Source of the DNA: Nephrocerus scutellatus
Taxonomy: Eukaryota; Arthropoda; Insecta; Diptera; Pipunculidae
Length of the DNA stretch: 64,000 bases
Assembly: GCA_947095585.1 (NCBI GenBank)
Contig: OX352765.1
Coordinates: forward strand, 93,084,965 to 93,148,964
Direction: 5' to 3'
In this document: piece after piece, positions 38,345-51,215 of the stretch
Position numbering within the stretch: position 1 is the first letter of the stretch
How the letters are laid out: the number at the start of each line of letters is the position of its first letter
Position numbers and translations under genes: made by a program
The notes under the pieces: model-generated
What the model was told of the DNA's origin: nothing
Database searches by the model: none
The model's input: only the letters and a program-made list of their open reading frames with translations

Positions 38345-38830
38345 TGCAGCTCGAGCTCTATACAGTGAGCATACGTTCCAAGAGAAAATTCTTAAATCGT
38401 TTAACCGTTTTCGTTGCCAATTGCATGAGCATAATTAATATACTGACTGATTTAAGTTATACCGAATCCTATAAAAGTATACCTAGTAGGCATACCAATT
38501 GGCTATCCTTTAGAAAGTACATAAGCTCTCCCATTAATATTAATATACCGTTAAGAAATAGCAGAGGTATTGATCATGCAGTGGAAAGTTTTGCGCAACT
38601 GTTAATTCTGGCTGCTAAATCCTCAACTCCAGTGGCAAATAATTTTAAAAAAAGTTAGTCAAACACGAGTGATGCATAGAGAAATTGATTCTCTCTTAAG
38701 GTCAAAAAGGAAACTAAGAATAGATCACCAATTCTTAAAGAAAAACTTCCCACAGTCCAGGAAGAAATTTCATCACAATGCATTATGCGCACAATGCGCT
38801 TAAAACGTAAAGATACCCAAGATATAGGAA
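38345..38830 (+). mobile_element. Jockey/I-group-like LINE fragment (EN-RT linker)
   Basis: The 118-codon frame 38302-38658 reads YKSIPSRHTNWLSFRKYIS, then IDHAVESFAQLLILAAKSST. This is the linker pattern T-N-W...F, then AI..F...AA. of Jockey-like ORF2. It abuts the RTE relic. Confidence 0.6.
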
Positions 38831-39589
38831 TAACTTAATACTCCCGCCACTGATTGACCCAAAATAAACCTAATACAAAACTATTTTATAACATGAATAG
38901 AAATGCATATGTTTGTACCTCAATTTTATTTATAAAAATGTCTTTAAAAAAACATATTTCGAGCACTGGCAAAATATAATGTAAAATTTAGTTTAGTAAG
39001 ATTAGAATACTTATTGTTAGTTTCTTAGAAGAAAGATTCAATAAATTAAATTGTATGAAAAAAAATTGCATGAGCCTAAAATACGAGTACTGCTGCAAAC
39101 AAAGAATGCATCTTATTTTCTTATTGTGGATACAGAACGTTGATCTGCCATCGGTGACTGACTTTTGGCATTTGAAACTACATTCGGGTCGCCTGCATTT
39201 GGTGACTCCATTGCAGTTCATACCGCTGCTTATCGTGTCGCTCCAATTGGGAGATTTAATTAAATTTTGAGTTAAACTAAGGATTTTGAACTCTACTCGT
39301 GTTTGCTTCATTGTGAAGTGCAAACAAGTACGAAGCAGAAATTATCTAGATTGGATTTTTAATTGAACATCCGTGTATGTTGATCAAAAAACATGTTAAT
39401 TATATTACATATATACACGGGCGAAACGGGTGTAACAAAATTTTATGATTGAGATATATAGTGTAATAAGATTACATATATCTACAGCCCTTGGAATGTA
39501 TTTAGATTTTTCATTAAAAGCGCCGCATTTTGTGTTCTAAATAAAACTGCTCGTTTTTGAGATATCAAAAAAACTTTTATATCTGATTA

Positions 39590-39920
39590 AAAAACCATTA
39601 TTGTCATCAACTTCAGAATACAAAATCATTCAAAATGTCCTTCACACAAACGCCGTGCACGAGTGTCTATGTTGAACAACATTTTTGATGACATTTTCGC
39701 ATAAATTGTGGACATTTCGTGTTGGATGTTGGTCTTGAGTTCATATGGAGTTTCTGGCTTATTGACATAGCCTGGCTTTATTGCTAATAAGAAAATCGCA
39801 TTTTCCGCCTCATTATGCTGGCAGGTTCCCGATTATGGTTGATCGTCTTATTCTTTTGGCTTACTGGTAAAGACTGTGACCATGATATAGCCCCAAAGAA
39901 AAAGGTCAAAAAGCTTCAAA
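39590..39920 (-). mobile_element. Tc1/mariner-like transposase C-terminal relic
   Basis: The - strand gives LFLWGYIM (39895-39870) and, after an insertion of about 100 bases, GYVNKPETPYELKTNIQHEM (39769-39710). This is the last block of a DDE-type transposase (FLWGY..S.VYANKPET). The copy at 62080-62345 lacks the insertion. The 5' part of the element is absent. Confidence 0.75.
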
Positions 39921-41229
39921 TAACACAAACGCGAACTGCGAACTTCGACTTAATGGTCGCAGGACCTGTTCGTGCACTAAGCCGTTGAAAGCTAAGAAAA
40001 CTGTTAGCACAACCTTCACGGCATGGCTACAATGTCAAGATACGAGAGTAACAGTAACTTTACCAACCAATACATAAGTATGTCATCCTGTGGCAGTGCA
40101 GAACGGATGATTCCAGTTACACCGACGGCAGACTGTGCGTTATATAGGTGTTCCTACGCACCGATCAGAAAAGATAAAAATAATTTTTCATTCTGTTGTT
40201 GCTATTGCTGTTGTTTTATTTCATATCACTTAGTAGGTGACGATCTTTATAAACACGCCAACATCAACAATAATTCGACGTCATTCAGAGGCGGCCTGTA
40301 ACCTGTGTCTCAGGGAGACTGCGGAAAATCCGTGTCATTTTGCTGTGACGTTCGGCCTCCAAGCCAGCAAAACCACGCAGTCTTCACACTCTCCAACTGC
40401 TCACATGCACGAGTTTGTAATATAAATATCATAAATTTGTATTTTTTTTTTTTGACTTTTTCGAATCTTTCTAAAGAAAAACAAAATATCTCCAATTGTA
40501 ATGCGTCTATAAATAGTCGGCCGCAATACCCGTATATTTACGCAGCCCACATGTTTTGTGCGTGGAAGAAAAACGTTTCTTTTCACATATGCAGATATGA
40601 AGGTTCCATCACGCTTTGAGTGAAAAAATTAAGGTAGAATAAAAGTTTAAGGCACAAAGAAAAGATATTGTGTAAGAGTCTTTCCAACGGAGGAATGTTT
40701 TGGAACGTAACAAGGTCAGCGAGCATTATTTGTACTGACAATACCTGACCATTCACCTTAACGGTGCAAGGTGCTGAAAAATGTGTTACAAAATTCCATT
40801 ATATCCTCGCGTATATACAATTAGATTGAGGCAAAACATGAAAAACGTGAGATCGGCTTAATCATGCCATGCCGAACGGAGAGATACGGTGAAAATTTTG
40901 TGAACAAAGTACCGTACGTGTGGTATTTACCGACCATGACGACAATGTACCAATAAGCAACTTTTTAATCTTTTGCGAACCAGAGTAGATACTGCTAAAA
41001 ATTTTCAACCCTGACAAAACAGAGAGCCACTATCATGATTTCCGAAAAGCTGCTTTCGACCAGCTTGAATTTTCTTAACATGAATTCCTTTATCGAAAAG
41101 GCTGTCGCAATATTGTCATAAACAAACTCATTAAACGTCAGATGACTTGACATTAGTCGGTGTATGTACAATGAGTTACAATAAAAGGGGCGCAGTGACA
41201 CTCTTTCACGTAGAGAGCTGAAATATTGT

Positions 41230-42125
41230 GAGTGTCTAAGTCCAAGAATATACGGTATTCTTAGCGGATATGACGTTTCTCGTCAGCCAAGACAAGGCTT
41301 CAGTGATCGCCACATAATCGGTCTGGAAATCACTACATTGATTAGGAAGACGGAAAGAGATAAAACACCTCCGCCGACTCCGTCAATCAGTTTTTGACCC
41401 GTCTATGTAAAAATGAATGTGTTCATCTTCCAAGTAAGCGGGAAGGTGACCTGGAAGTTTTTGTTGAAATGGAGTTGCGGAATGGTGTAGTCTATGTTGT
41501 CTGGGATCCTGATTAAATTCAGGATAGAGAAGTGACCGATTTAATTTCTAGTCCACTGAGAGATAACATTACGGCGAATAGCTGAACTAGCAGCTACTTG
41601 CCTGCTGAAAATGTTGAGTGGTGATAAGGTCGAACAGATTGTTCAATGCGGCAGAGAGGGTTGTTCGAAGTGCTCCACTCATACATAGAATATCTGATCT
41701 TTGGGCTTTGCTTAATTTGTCAAGGTTTACTTTCTTATTTAAGGCAGTCCACGATCCACCATACAGTTACACTGTCTAGAAGAGAAGGTCTTACTACCGC
41801 TGATAGCCAATCAGTTATCTGCTACCAATGGCTTTTTTGCATGAAAAGAGTACCACTGTGGCTTTACGAACTCTTTCTTGTATAATTGGTTTCCAGCTTA
41901 GCTTTCTGCTCAAAATAAGCTCTAAATACTTGGCTCTATCAGAGAATGTTAAGCTTATGCATTTTATAGAAGGAGGGTTGTTAATAAGTGGAACTTTATA
42001 TTTTCTGGTAGATAGAACAAGTTCAGTTTTGTGAGGATTTACCCCTAAACCATAGCGATCTCCCCAGCAAGATAGCTAGTTGAGAGCATTTTGCAGGAGC
42101 TCCTTTAAGGTAGGTACTCAAGAGC
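41230..42125 (-). mobile_element. LOA-like LINE relic: RT end and RNase H
   Basis: On the - strand DRAKYLELILSRKLSWKPII (41940-41881) follows KTELVLSTRKYKVPLINN-type text (42030-41985). The segment then passes through an RT thumb to YIDGSKTD and LPNQCSDFQTDY (41400-41310), the RNase H start. It is the same subfamily as 53720-54475. Confidence 0.8.
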
Positions 42126-43619
42126 TGTTGTGAAATGAATTCTAGGTGGAGTCAAATGGTTTAATGCAGTGCTTTAGGGAAGTAGGAAGTAGGGACAGTC
42201 CGAAGTGCACTACATGCATACAGGTTAATATGGACACCCGATGTATCTAACTGCACAGCATAAGGCATAAATATCCTAGAATAGGCAGTCAACGGCCAAG
42301 ACACAATTAATTCCGGCTGCAGTTGTTTCATTTGAAGTTCGTTCGGTTGGAATTCGTTAACCAAAAAATACCTTCACACTATTGGTAGAAGTACTCTGGC
42401 GGCCAGATATAAAGTGCATTCGTTCTTTGGCTTTGTGCCGCTAAAAAAAGGCACAACTCTCTGCTGGCCATATATTCCACTCGGCGCGTTAAAGTTGATG
42501 ACCTTGTCTGTTGGTTGCACCACTTAATTGTACGATCGCTTTTGTGGCAAATGCAATGCAAATGCGAATGTGCCTGCAGACTTGTAATTGAAATAAATCA
42601 AAGTCAACAACAGTGAGCTGTGCACACAAAGTCTATTGACTTTTATATCAAATTGACTGCTGTGCTGTACACATTGCGATAAAAGCGGAAATACTTTTGT
42701 ACATCCGTCAATTATTAGTGTTGCAAGTGTAGTCGTAATGGCATTCAATTAGAGAAGAAAAGACTTTTTTTTTTCAGCCAACATTCGATTTCAGCCGCAA
42801 ACAACTTTTAAAAATATACAAACGCACATACACTTACAATATCAGCGCGCGCCAAATTTCACTTTTAAATTTAAGAACAATACTCTGCAGTGCAGTGCAG
42901 GATTCATTAAAACTATTAAGAGAATATAATTAGCAAATCGAGACCGAATTTCATCCAAACTAAATTCCCAATTTCTTAAAAATTTTGTTTGCTGTTGGAT
43001 AGATTTTTGTTTATTTGATTAATAAATAATAATAATTGCTCGTAAAATGTTAAACTTTTTTAATTAGGAATCATTGCTGACTATTCAAACAAATACACGC
43101 ATACACATGTGCACGAAAGCTCCGTCCGTATGGTATAAGCACGAGTGCAGATAAAATAAATGAAGGACGTCCAGACAGACAGGCTGACACGTGGAAAAAA
43201 AACACTTATGAAAAGTGAAATCCTCCATTGGCTTTAATGGGGTTAACGTAGAGATCAAATTATCGCCAGTTCACACCTTCTGAACTGAAATGAACGTTCG
43301 TTCATTCGTTCATCGCTTAGCATGACAGCGATTGTTTATTATTTTTAAGCGAGAAATTATTCCAGGCTTGTTTGGGTTAATGAGTGGAACAACAACAGCT
43401 ACCAGGCATCCCGACATATGTATGCACGTAAGCAATTGTTTGCTTATTGGCAAATGATTGGTGGCATAGAGAAGAACATTTGAGAAATTTATTACAAATC
43501 AATAAATAAAATGTAATTTTAAAGAAGCTTTTTGTAGAACAACAAATGCACCGTTTGTTGCAGTTTAGAGCGGACCTTATTTTCTAAAAATTGAGGAAGC
43601 AGCTCCGCTGATCCTTTGA

Positions 43620-43930
43620 ACTTTGAACCCGATGAGATGCCATTTCAAGAGGATCGCACATCGTATCACACAAGAAATGACAAGCGATTTGACATTTCTT
43701 GTTTTGCAACAGTCAGTGAAGAAAATACCGCGGAATCAATTGGCTTTCTTACAGAACCATTCGACATTACACGCTGTTAGTACCAAATTAATTTCAGATG
43801 TCAACTGGCATCTAAATGATAAGACGGCTGACTGTCTGTTTAGTGGATATCGAAAAAGCCTTTAAAACGGTCATCAACATTAATATTTGGAATCTAAATG
43901 ACCAGTGCGGTAAGAAAAACTTTTGCATTT
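43620..43930 (+). mobile_element. Jockey/I-group-like LINE fragment (RT)
   Basis: The frame 43623-43865 contains QLAFLQNHSTLHAVSTKLIS, then DVNWHLNDK and a decayed FS.YRKSL at the FLDIEKAF position. It is a single fragment; I cannot assign the clade more precisely. Confidence 0.65.
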
Positions 43931-43934
43931 ATTG

Positions 43935-44010
43935 GACGCGGCGGGATCAAACCAAGTGTCCACCGATTGGGAGCCAACTGTGCTAACCAATGCACCACCG
44001 ACTGAGACAC
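43935..44010 (-). mobile_element. tRNA-like SINE head, second type
   Basis: The - strand has an A-box TGGTGCATTGG (complement of 43987-43997) and a B-box GGTTTGATCCC (complement of 43943-43953), 33 bases apart. The ends do not pair as an acceptor stem, so it is not a tRNA gene. It differs from the SINE at 31320. Confidence 0.55.
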
Positions 44011-44029
44011 GGCTCAGAAAGACATTTCT

Positions 44030-44600
44030 AAAGAAAATTCGATTAATTTTTGGGCAAACAGTGATACGTTGCAGCTTAAGTTCTAGTTGTAGGGCGTGGT
44101 ATTCTTCTACGGTTCTTTCCCTCTGGGTTAGTTTCGAAGACTCTGTGAAGACCGACGCGTTGATTTGCTTTACAGCTTGAATATTTCGTCATTGTGTCTA
44201 CCTTCTTATACTTCGTAGTACCTCTGGGCTAGATTGAAAGACTTATAGCTGGAGCGTTGAAGTCCATCTGCTCTACATGTCATAGCCATCTCAAACATCT
44301 AGTACGTAATTTCTTGATTAGGTCGATGTCGCTGCACAGCTTGTATAATTCGTCATTTTCTCCTATGGACCTATGATGGACCGAGTAATTTTTCGCGCAA
44401 CATGACCATGACCGATAGCGCCGTAGACCAGGACTTAGATGATTAAGGTCTTATACAAGTTCTTCTTAGTCGTCTGAGAGAGGACTTTACCAATCAGTTT
44501 TCTTCTTAGCACAAAGAGACAGCAATTTGGAAGAGTTTTTCGTCATTGGATTTCTGAGGTTTGATCGCACTTCCACCAGTCACCAGGCCACATGCATTTC
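44030..44600 (-). mobile_element. RTE-type LINE relic, C-terminal part
   Basis: On the - strand LYKTLII (44460-44440), VLVYGAI, GHGHVARKITRSIIGP and ENDELYKLCSDIDLIKKLR (about 44360-44300) follow each other, then RRRIPRPTTRT. The Y-K-T-L and E-x-Y-G words are those of RTE-type ORF2 C-termini. Confidence 0.65.
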
Positions 44601-46289
44601 TGAAGCATTCTGTGTTGTTCGCCCTACTCTGCTGTGACTGACCGCCGTGGATTTGTAGCACATTTCCGAATATGTACATATGTATGGCTTATGCGGGTTA
44701 ATGGCAACAGCTCTTTGACTTTACTGATAAGCGATAAGTGTTGTTGTTGATATCAAAAGAGATTTGTAAGCAATATTAGCTAGGTTCCATTGCACGTTGC
44801 TAAGTACAATTAAGTACTATACACAAGCTAAAGAGCAAGTGTATTGGCATGTAGTCAGTTTGTCGTGTGTGTACTTTGCAACCCAGCAATTATTGGCATG
44901 TTTCTCTAATTCAGATGTCTCTAAGACGAACTTCCGGTGGCAACCGTATTCATCATCATATATCATTAATGGGTTTGTTTGTGTATGCTTGTATGAAAAT
45001 ATTAATTTTTTTGGACTCACAAAAAAACAAGCCCGCTCGTTTAACCTGCAATGACATTGATATTTTTATTTACGCAAACGATGAGTGTTCACCAAGCAAT
45101 TTTATTATTCTCGTACGTACCTACGAGTATGTCTGGACAAGAGATTTTTCTTCGTGCGATTAATGCATAAAAATATTTCTTTTTTTAGCTGTTTACTTGA
45201 CATGGTAACATATTTAATTAAAAATAATGCTGATTATTTGTGTTTTTGGTTCAAAAGGCCAGGTGCGTGCTCATATTTTCATGGCAAGTCTGTGTCTGAA
45301 TATATGAAAGTTTGAAGCTCGAGCTCGAGCACTCTTGATTGGTTTTCACTTCAAGTGAAGCAACAAATTAGCAGATGTCACACTAAAATTTTTCCGCAAA
45401 AATCCTAAAGTCGAATAAACATTTCGTTGCTCGCACATCACAGAGACGAGGAAAAAAACAAATTTTCAAAAGAAATTGTACACAAATGAATTGGTATATA
45501 AAGCGAGATCTACTTTTGGAAATGGGACATAATATGTATATCGCGTTGGTGGAGATGGCCCTGGTCGTTTGATAGGCGTGTGATGTTTATTTGGAACATT
45601 TGTAGCAGACGCTCGCTCTTAATGGCTGATGGTGTGCATCATAATGCATTTTCCTCATGAAAATGCTTTTCAGTTTAAATTTAGAAAAATGAAACGAAAA
45701 AAAAAATACAATCTGTATCTAAAATCTGTGCACTTGGTTGCGCCGGTCGGTTGGTCGGTCGCTCCGATGGTCCTAGTTGTCATAATCATGTCAAAGAAGA
45801 TATAAGGCTGTTTGTTGCTATACGCCTTTGAAGTGATGTGCTCATTAGGAATAGAATATTTTCTAAAAACAGATTTTCTGCCGGCAACTTTGTGTTATTT
45901 CTTCCGGAAAAAGCTATTATCATAGCATATGTCAACGTTGGGAAACGTTTGGCAACGTTTTTGTTGCGATTCTTCTTTGGCACGAGCGAAACAGTTTAAT
46001 TGCAATGATTTTACGCTTTGACGACTTTTATTGTCGGCTGAGAAGAAAGACAGCAAATGACCAGAAAGACGTTAAATGTCTGTAGACAACTGAGCGAAGT
46101 TGGTCTTGGTCTTGCAGTAAATCCAAAGGCAAGTAAGGGATAGTAAAATCCCAAACTACAAATCTCAATTTATGAGCTCGTGAGAAAATCCGGCCACTGC
46201 CAAATTTTTATCTGAAAAATGTTCGCAATAATTCGAAAGCAGAAAGACTTCGGCCTAAATATTAATACACAACTAGCCTGTCTTTTTTA

Positions 46290-46970
46290 AAAACTTTTAT
46301 TTAACTTGAGTTTGTCTGCCTGTCGGTTTTTTCTACTTTTTTGAGCTGCTTTTGAAACGCCTTTCACGCGACCTAGAGAGCTGAAATTTTGTGAGAAGCT
46401 CAGTGTCATGGCGCGTGTAATGCGTGGAAAATGGGTTAACCTTTGAAATAAGATCCATCTATTTCTATCCATCTTTCACACGTCCAAAAAAAAAATTTGT
46501 GACAGTCTGGCCCAAGTTTCGGAGATCCCCCGTGTGACAGCTATCGCGAGTCGCGTCTGCCGCGTGTGATGCCTAGAAAAGTGTTTTTTTTTCGACTTCT
46601 TTGAAGTCCTTTTTAACCAACTTTCACGCGACCTAGCGAGCTGAAATTTTGTGAGCAGCTCTGTGTCGTGTGCCATTTCGGAGATCTCGCGTATGTCACG
46701 ACTCGCGTGTGGTGCGTGTGATGCGTTGCAAAGTGAGTTAATCTTGGATATAATCCCCATGCTTTTTAACCACCATCAACACGTCCATGTGACTCGTGTC
46801 ACGAGTCGCGTGTAGTGCGTGAAATTGCCAGTAGAAGTAGCTTTTTCGACTTCTTTGAGGCCCATTTTAACCAACTTTAACACGTTCTATAGATATGAAA
46901 TTTGGTGCGTGTGGCGCGTGCTACGTGTGGTGTGGTGTGTTCGATGTATACATAGAAGTTTATACCCGAA
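46290..46970 (+). repeat. Repeat family B tandem array
   Basis: The phrase GACCTAGAGAGCTGAAATTTTGTGAG occurs near 46370 and, slightly changed, near 46625, with a diverged third copy near 46885. The period is about 255 bases. GCGCGTGT/GTGATGCGT blocks separate the units. Confidence 0.8.
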
Positions 46971-47039
46971 AAACGAAGTTTTTAAACTCTCTATATTAAC
47001 TTCGCGTCGGCATGTTTCTGTCTGTCGTTCGTTCGTTCG

Positions 47040-47540
47040 GTGGTGGAATCTTGCGATCAACTTTTAGTTCAGATTCCAAAGCCCGATTCTATTGAAACTT
47101 TGTACACATGTGTATTTTCAGTGACAACTGATTAAAATTTGGAATTGATCGGGCCCCGGGGTCGAGGGGCTCCCATACAAAATTTAAAAAAAAAATTACC
47201 AAATTTTTTTCAAATTTTATGCACTTATATCCGAAGGACAACACTTTTTGTTAAATTTTGGAAGGTATCGGGCTGGCTCCAGGGTCTTTGGGCTCCCATA
47301 TATTTTTTTTTAAATTCTCGTCCCCGTGGCTGGCTGGCTGGCTGGTCAGATCTTGTTATCAATTTTTAATCCACTTCCTAAAGCTCGACTTTATTCAAAC
47401 TATACTCACATGTGTATCTTCGATGACAACACTTTCTATTAAAATTTGGGCCCCTCGGGCCTCGGTGTCGGGGGGCTCCCATACAATTATTTAGCAAAGT
47501 TTATCGGATTTTCTTCAAATTTTATACAGATGTGTATCGT
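47040..47540 (+). repeat. Satellite family A tandem array
   Basis: There are about four monomers, each with a TGTGTAT-TTC-GTGACAACACTTT phrase, then TTTTGG...GATCGGGCCCC and GGGCTCCCATA. The monomer phrase begins near 47105, 47230, 47410 and 47530. The array lies just after the family B array. Confidence 0.85.
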
Positions 47541-50500
47541 GAGGTTGAGCCACGCTAACTTCGTCCAAAAGAGAGCTAAATAAAATATTCAAAAATCACA
47601 AACTTAATTATTGAATTCTGTATTTATTGTCTGAACGCACCAAAGTTGCCTCGCCCCTCTAAATAAGTAAAAAAAACAAGTAAGCTATTCAAAACTCATC
47701 CAAATCACAGAAACTGTCTAAGAGATTAACGTGGTTACCTGCAAGAAACGCATTACCCCACGGTCCTTTTCGGACACGAATTGTCGATCATCAATTGATG
47801 TACTCATTAGTAAGAGCTGAGCCTATTTTACACCCATGCCGATTTAAGGGATGACGGCTATACTGGTTGTATGATGCGCAACTCCTCGCCGATCAAATAC
47901 TCGTACCGGTAACATCAGTAGACTCCACTGATTTACCAAGGTTGGTAACACCAGAGACACCTCTGATGTTACCAATAGTGTGCTCGACCCGCATTTGGGT
48001 AGTAAACCACAGCCCCACGTTACACCCCCAGAACGAACTGGGTCCGCATCCAAAGTTGTCCACGGACCTAGTCAACCTTACGGTCAAACCGGTCCGTTGG
48101 GCAAGACAACTACCGTGGTACCAAAGGCTATCTTGGTGAGATCTTGGTGAGATCAATGATCTCGGTTCCTTCAGATATGAATGCCTGGGCGGTTGCAAAG
48201 CTGACCCTGGTAGAATATTCGTCGGGAACCTTGAAACATATCATATACCACTACGATTCTAAAGCAAGCACCACCAATATTTTTGAAAAGTCTTTAGACT
48301 GAATTACAAGTAACCATATGGCTAGCTAAGAAGCTTTTCCGCTTTTTTATCTTATATATATAATTTTTATATTTGTTACAAAAAAGTACTTAATAAATGA
48401 AAACCACCAAACGTAGGCAATTAAAAATACGGTAGTTTAAGTATTTCGATGGTCGAAGAAAGGAGCAGATACAAACCGGTAATAGTGATACGTAGATATA
48501 AAATCATCTCTCTGGAGGATACACTAACTACCTACCACTACGGTGACTAAACGGTTTCTTGCCATTACTACGATCTACGACTAACTGGTCGTTCGCTTTG
48601 TCTTTGTCTGGTTGCATCTAACATAACGTCATTCTGCGTATAGATACTCGTACCGCGATCACAAGAATGCAATTTATTACGAAGAGATTATTATCGGATT
48701 ACAATTCCATTGAGGATGGATCTATGAGGCGTTGCAGCCGGTTTCTTTCGCTAGACAGCAACTTTTGGCTTTAATAAATGATAATTATGAATAACAAATG
48801 ATAATTGCATGTACACGTATCTATGATTATCACACCAAAAAGTATCAAATGGGTACCAGACGTAGCGGTCGCTGCAAAGCACTGTGATAAACGGGCAAAC
48901 ATTACTCCAAATTGTTGATGATGGTGATGACATTGATTGAATTGGGCAAATAAATATGAAACAGATAAGTTATTAGGATAAAGCGGAAACATATATACCT
49001 TATACCATCTTCTACTCATAATCAAGAAGTCATTAGCGTCAACAATGAGGATTCAATCAAAGCATTTTAACGTTCAAAACGGCACCAGCAAAAAAATGTT
49101 CGAACCAGGTGTAGGTTGTAAATTTATTTGCCAGATAAGAATGACATTGACAAGGAGTACAAGATGGGCGTATTCTTACTGAAAATTCTCTTTGCGTGCC
49201 CGCGTTTTATGTCATTATTGCATTTCTCAGGCAGTCCAGCCGCTAGCTTGCATTCATCATCGAACTGATCGTGCCGATCTTTACCACTATTGCCTAATAT
49301 GGAGTCATTAATACTAAATACAGTATTTTTAAGGAACATTCATCTCTATATAACATCAACACAGTAGTCCATGAATAACAAAGTTAATTTCAAAGTTGTT
49401 ATTTTTGTCGGAAGGCCCCAAAAACAAAAACTCCCGTAGAGTCAAAAATGGATGATGGATCTGGATGACATCGCCTCGAAACTACGGATTTCGATGCTGA
49501 CCAGTGTATAGACACAAAGAAAATGAAGAATTAGAATGTCAAAAACTGTACCACTCTTTACTTCATAAATCAATGCCGATCTCTTTCTTATCATTTTACA
49601 TACTTCGTTTATCTCAGATAGTTATAACAAAAACAAAAATTCACATTGTTCCGATTTAGTGCGGCTCATTGCGATACTTTTATCATAATTGAGACTGATG
49701 CACATCTTGACTTTTGTGTGCATTGGTATATGCTCATTGTAGCTTAAACTGAAGATGATCACAAGTCACAATGATGAAGCAATCTGAAACTGAAGATACA
49801 AATAAAATCGGCAGCTGCGGCAAACAAACAATTAGCATTTATGAACGTCCAAGGTGAATGAGTTTGTCGGTTGTACTTCAAGTAGTTGGCTTTTCTCAGA
49901 ATGTCCAGATGCCAAATGGAAAAAAAAACAAACGTACAGCTTACGCAAAGCTCTCATTGCATCTTGGTTGGATGCATGCGAGCATGAACCATAAATAAAA
50001 AATGTGCCTAATTGGAAAGATATCTCTCTGGTGTTCCTTTTAAGGGTCATGTCCTTGCCACCTAATGGCAATTGTTTTCAGTGTCACTTGTGGGAGTTTA
50101 AGACACTGGCGGAATATGTAGAAATAATTGTAGATACTTATTTGTGCTTGCTGTGCACTCATTTGTAAAATGAGGTTCTTGAAATTTTCCTCTTGAGTTC
50201 TTTCGTTTTGACGATTTGTGATATTTAAGCTTAAGCGACCTTCTGGTGAATTTATTTATTTTTAGCTCGAGACTATCAACAAAGGCTTCAAAAGTAGTCG
50301 TCTGACATATTTTACGTTCATATGTTGCAGAAATCATAAAGGTTTTTGAAGTTCTTTAGGCCGCCCATTGACAATAAAATTGGGATTTATTTTATAATAC
50401 AATTGACCAAGAAAATGTTACAAATATTATAAATACTACAAATAATACAAACAATTTTTTTTTAATTAAATAATCTAACCTTTGGTCAGCCATTAACAGA

Positions 50501-50553
50501 ATAGGGCGAATAACACAGAATGCTCTAGAATTGTACGTGGCCGTAACTAAATC

Positions 50554-50580
50554 TGACTGGTGGAAGTGCGATCAAACCTC
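50554..50580. repeat. Dispersed 27-bp motif (inverted partner at 44556)
   Basis: The 27 bases are the exact reverse complement of 44556-44582. The key internal word is GTGGAAGTGCGATCAAACC. The 44556 copy sits at the 5' edge of an RTE relic, so both may be pieces of one repeat family. Confidence 0.7.
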
Positions 50581-50759
50581 CACGTGGTGGCCGCTGGTAA
50601 TTTTCCTACAAATACAGGAAAATTATCGGGCTAGTTCCTTCAAAGTAGGGTTTGCGCGAGGACAATAACCTCGCCCGTAAAAAAAACTTTTGTTACGGAA
50701 CCCAAAATCAGCCTCGGATACACTGATGAACGACGACAACGGCTAAAACGGCGTACGAT

Positions 50760-51215
50760 ATAAGAGTCGATCGTCGTGATGAATGGTGCTGGGTAGAAAG
50801 GACCTTGGTGATCGGGTGTTGTGGGAGGGTGAGGCCTTCCGATATCTAGGAAAGCTGAGATGAATAGTGGTGATGGGACTTATTTAGGAAGGAGCGTTGA
50901 TCGACGAGAGTGGGAATGACCGATATTATTGTCAATTTTATAGTTTTCGGGGTCGCTGAGTTGAATAGTGCAGGTAGGACAAACTCTAGGCTGATGGAGT
51001 CGATTGATGATGGGTGGGGTGTTCGTTTTGTTCTCGCGGTCGTTGATATGAATAATATTGGTAGGACAGTCCAATGAATGAGTTGCATCCCTGGATGGTA
51101 AAGGGTGACCGATATTACTGTCGATTCTATAGTTTTTGGCGTCGCTGAGATGAGTGGTATTTAGAATGGTACTTGGTGACCGGCTGTGTTTGGAGGGTGA
51201 GGACATTGTCACTTC
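50760..51215. repeat. About 94-bp degenerate tandem repeat
   Basis: GACCGATATTATTGTCAATTTTATAG (50918) and GACCGATATTACTGTCGATTC (51106) are 188 apart. GGTCGCTGAGTTGAATAGTG (50951), CGGTCGTTGATATGAATAAT (51040) and GCGTCGCTGAGATGAGTGGT (51140) mark the half-period. Confidence 0.75.

Noticed and set aside
43935..44010. tRNA gene
   Set aside because: A- and B-boxes present but no acceptor stem or clean anticodon arm.
45317..45330. Perfect palindrome GCTCGAGCTCGAGC
   Set aside because: Short, isolated, with no associated element; expected occasionally by chance in 64 kb.
47867..48198. Overlapping 90- and 101-codon frames on both strands
   Set aside because: GC-richer patch, probably repeat-derived; no domain and no supporting signals.
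49430..49520. RTE 3' end fragment
   Set aside because: Only a DLDDIA-type word; too short to claim.
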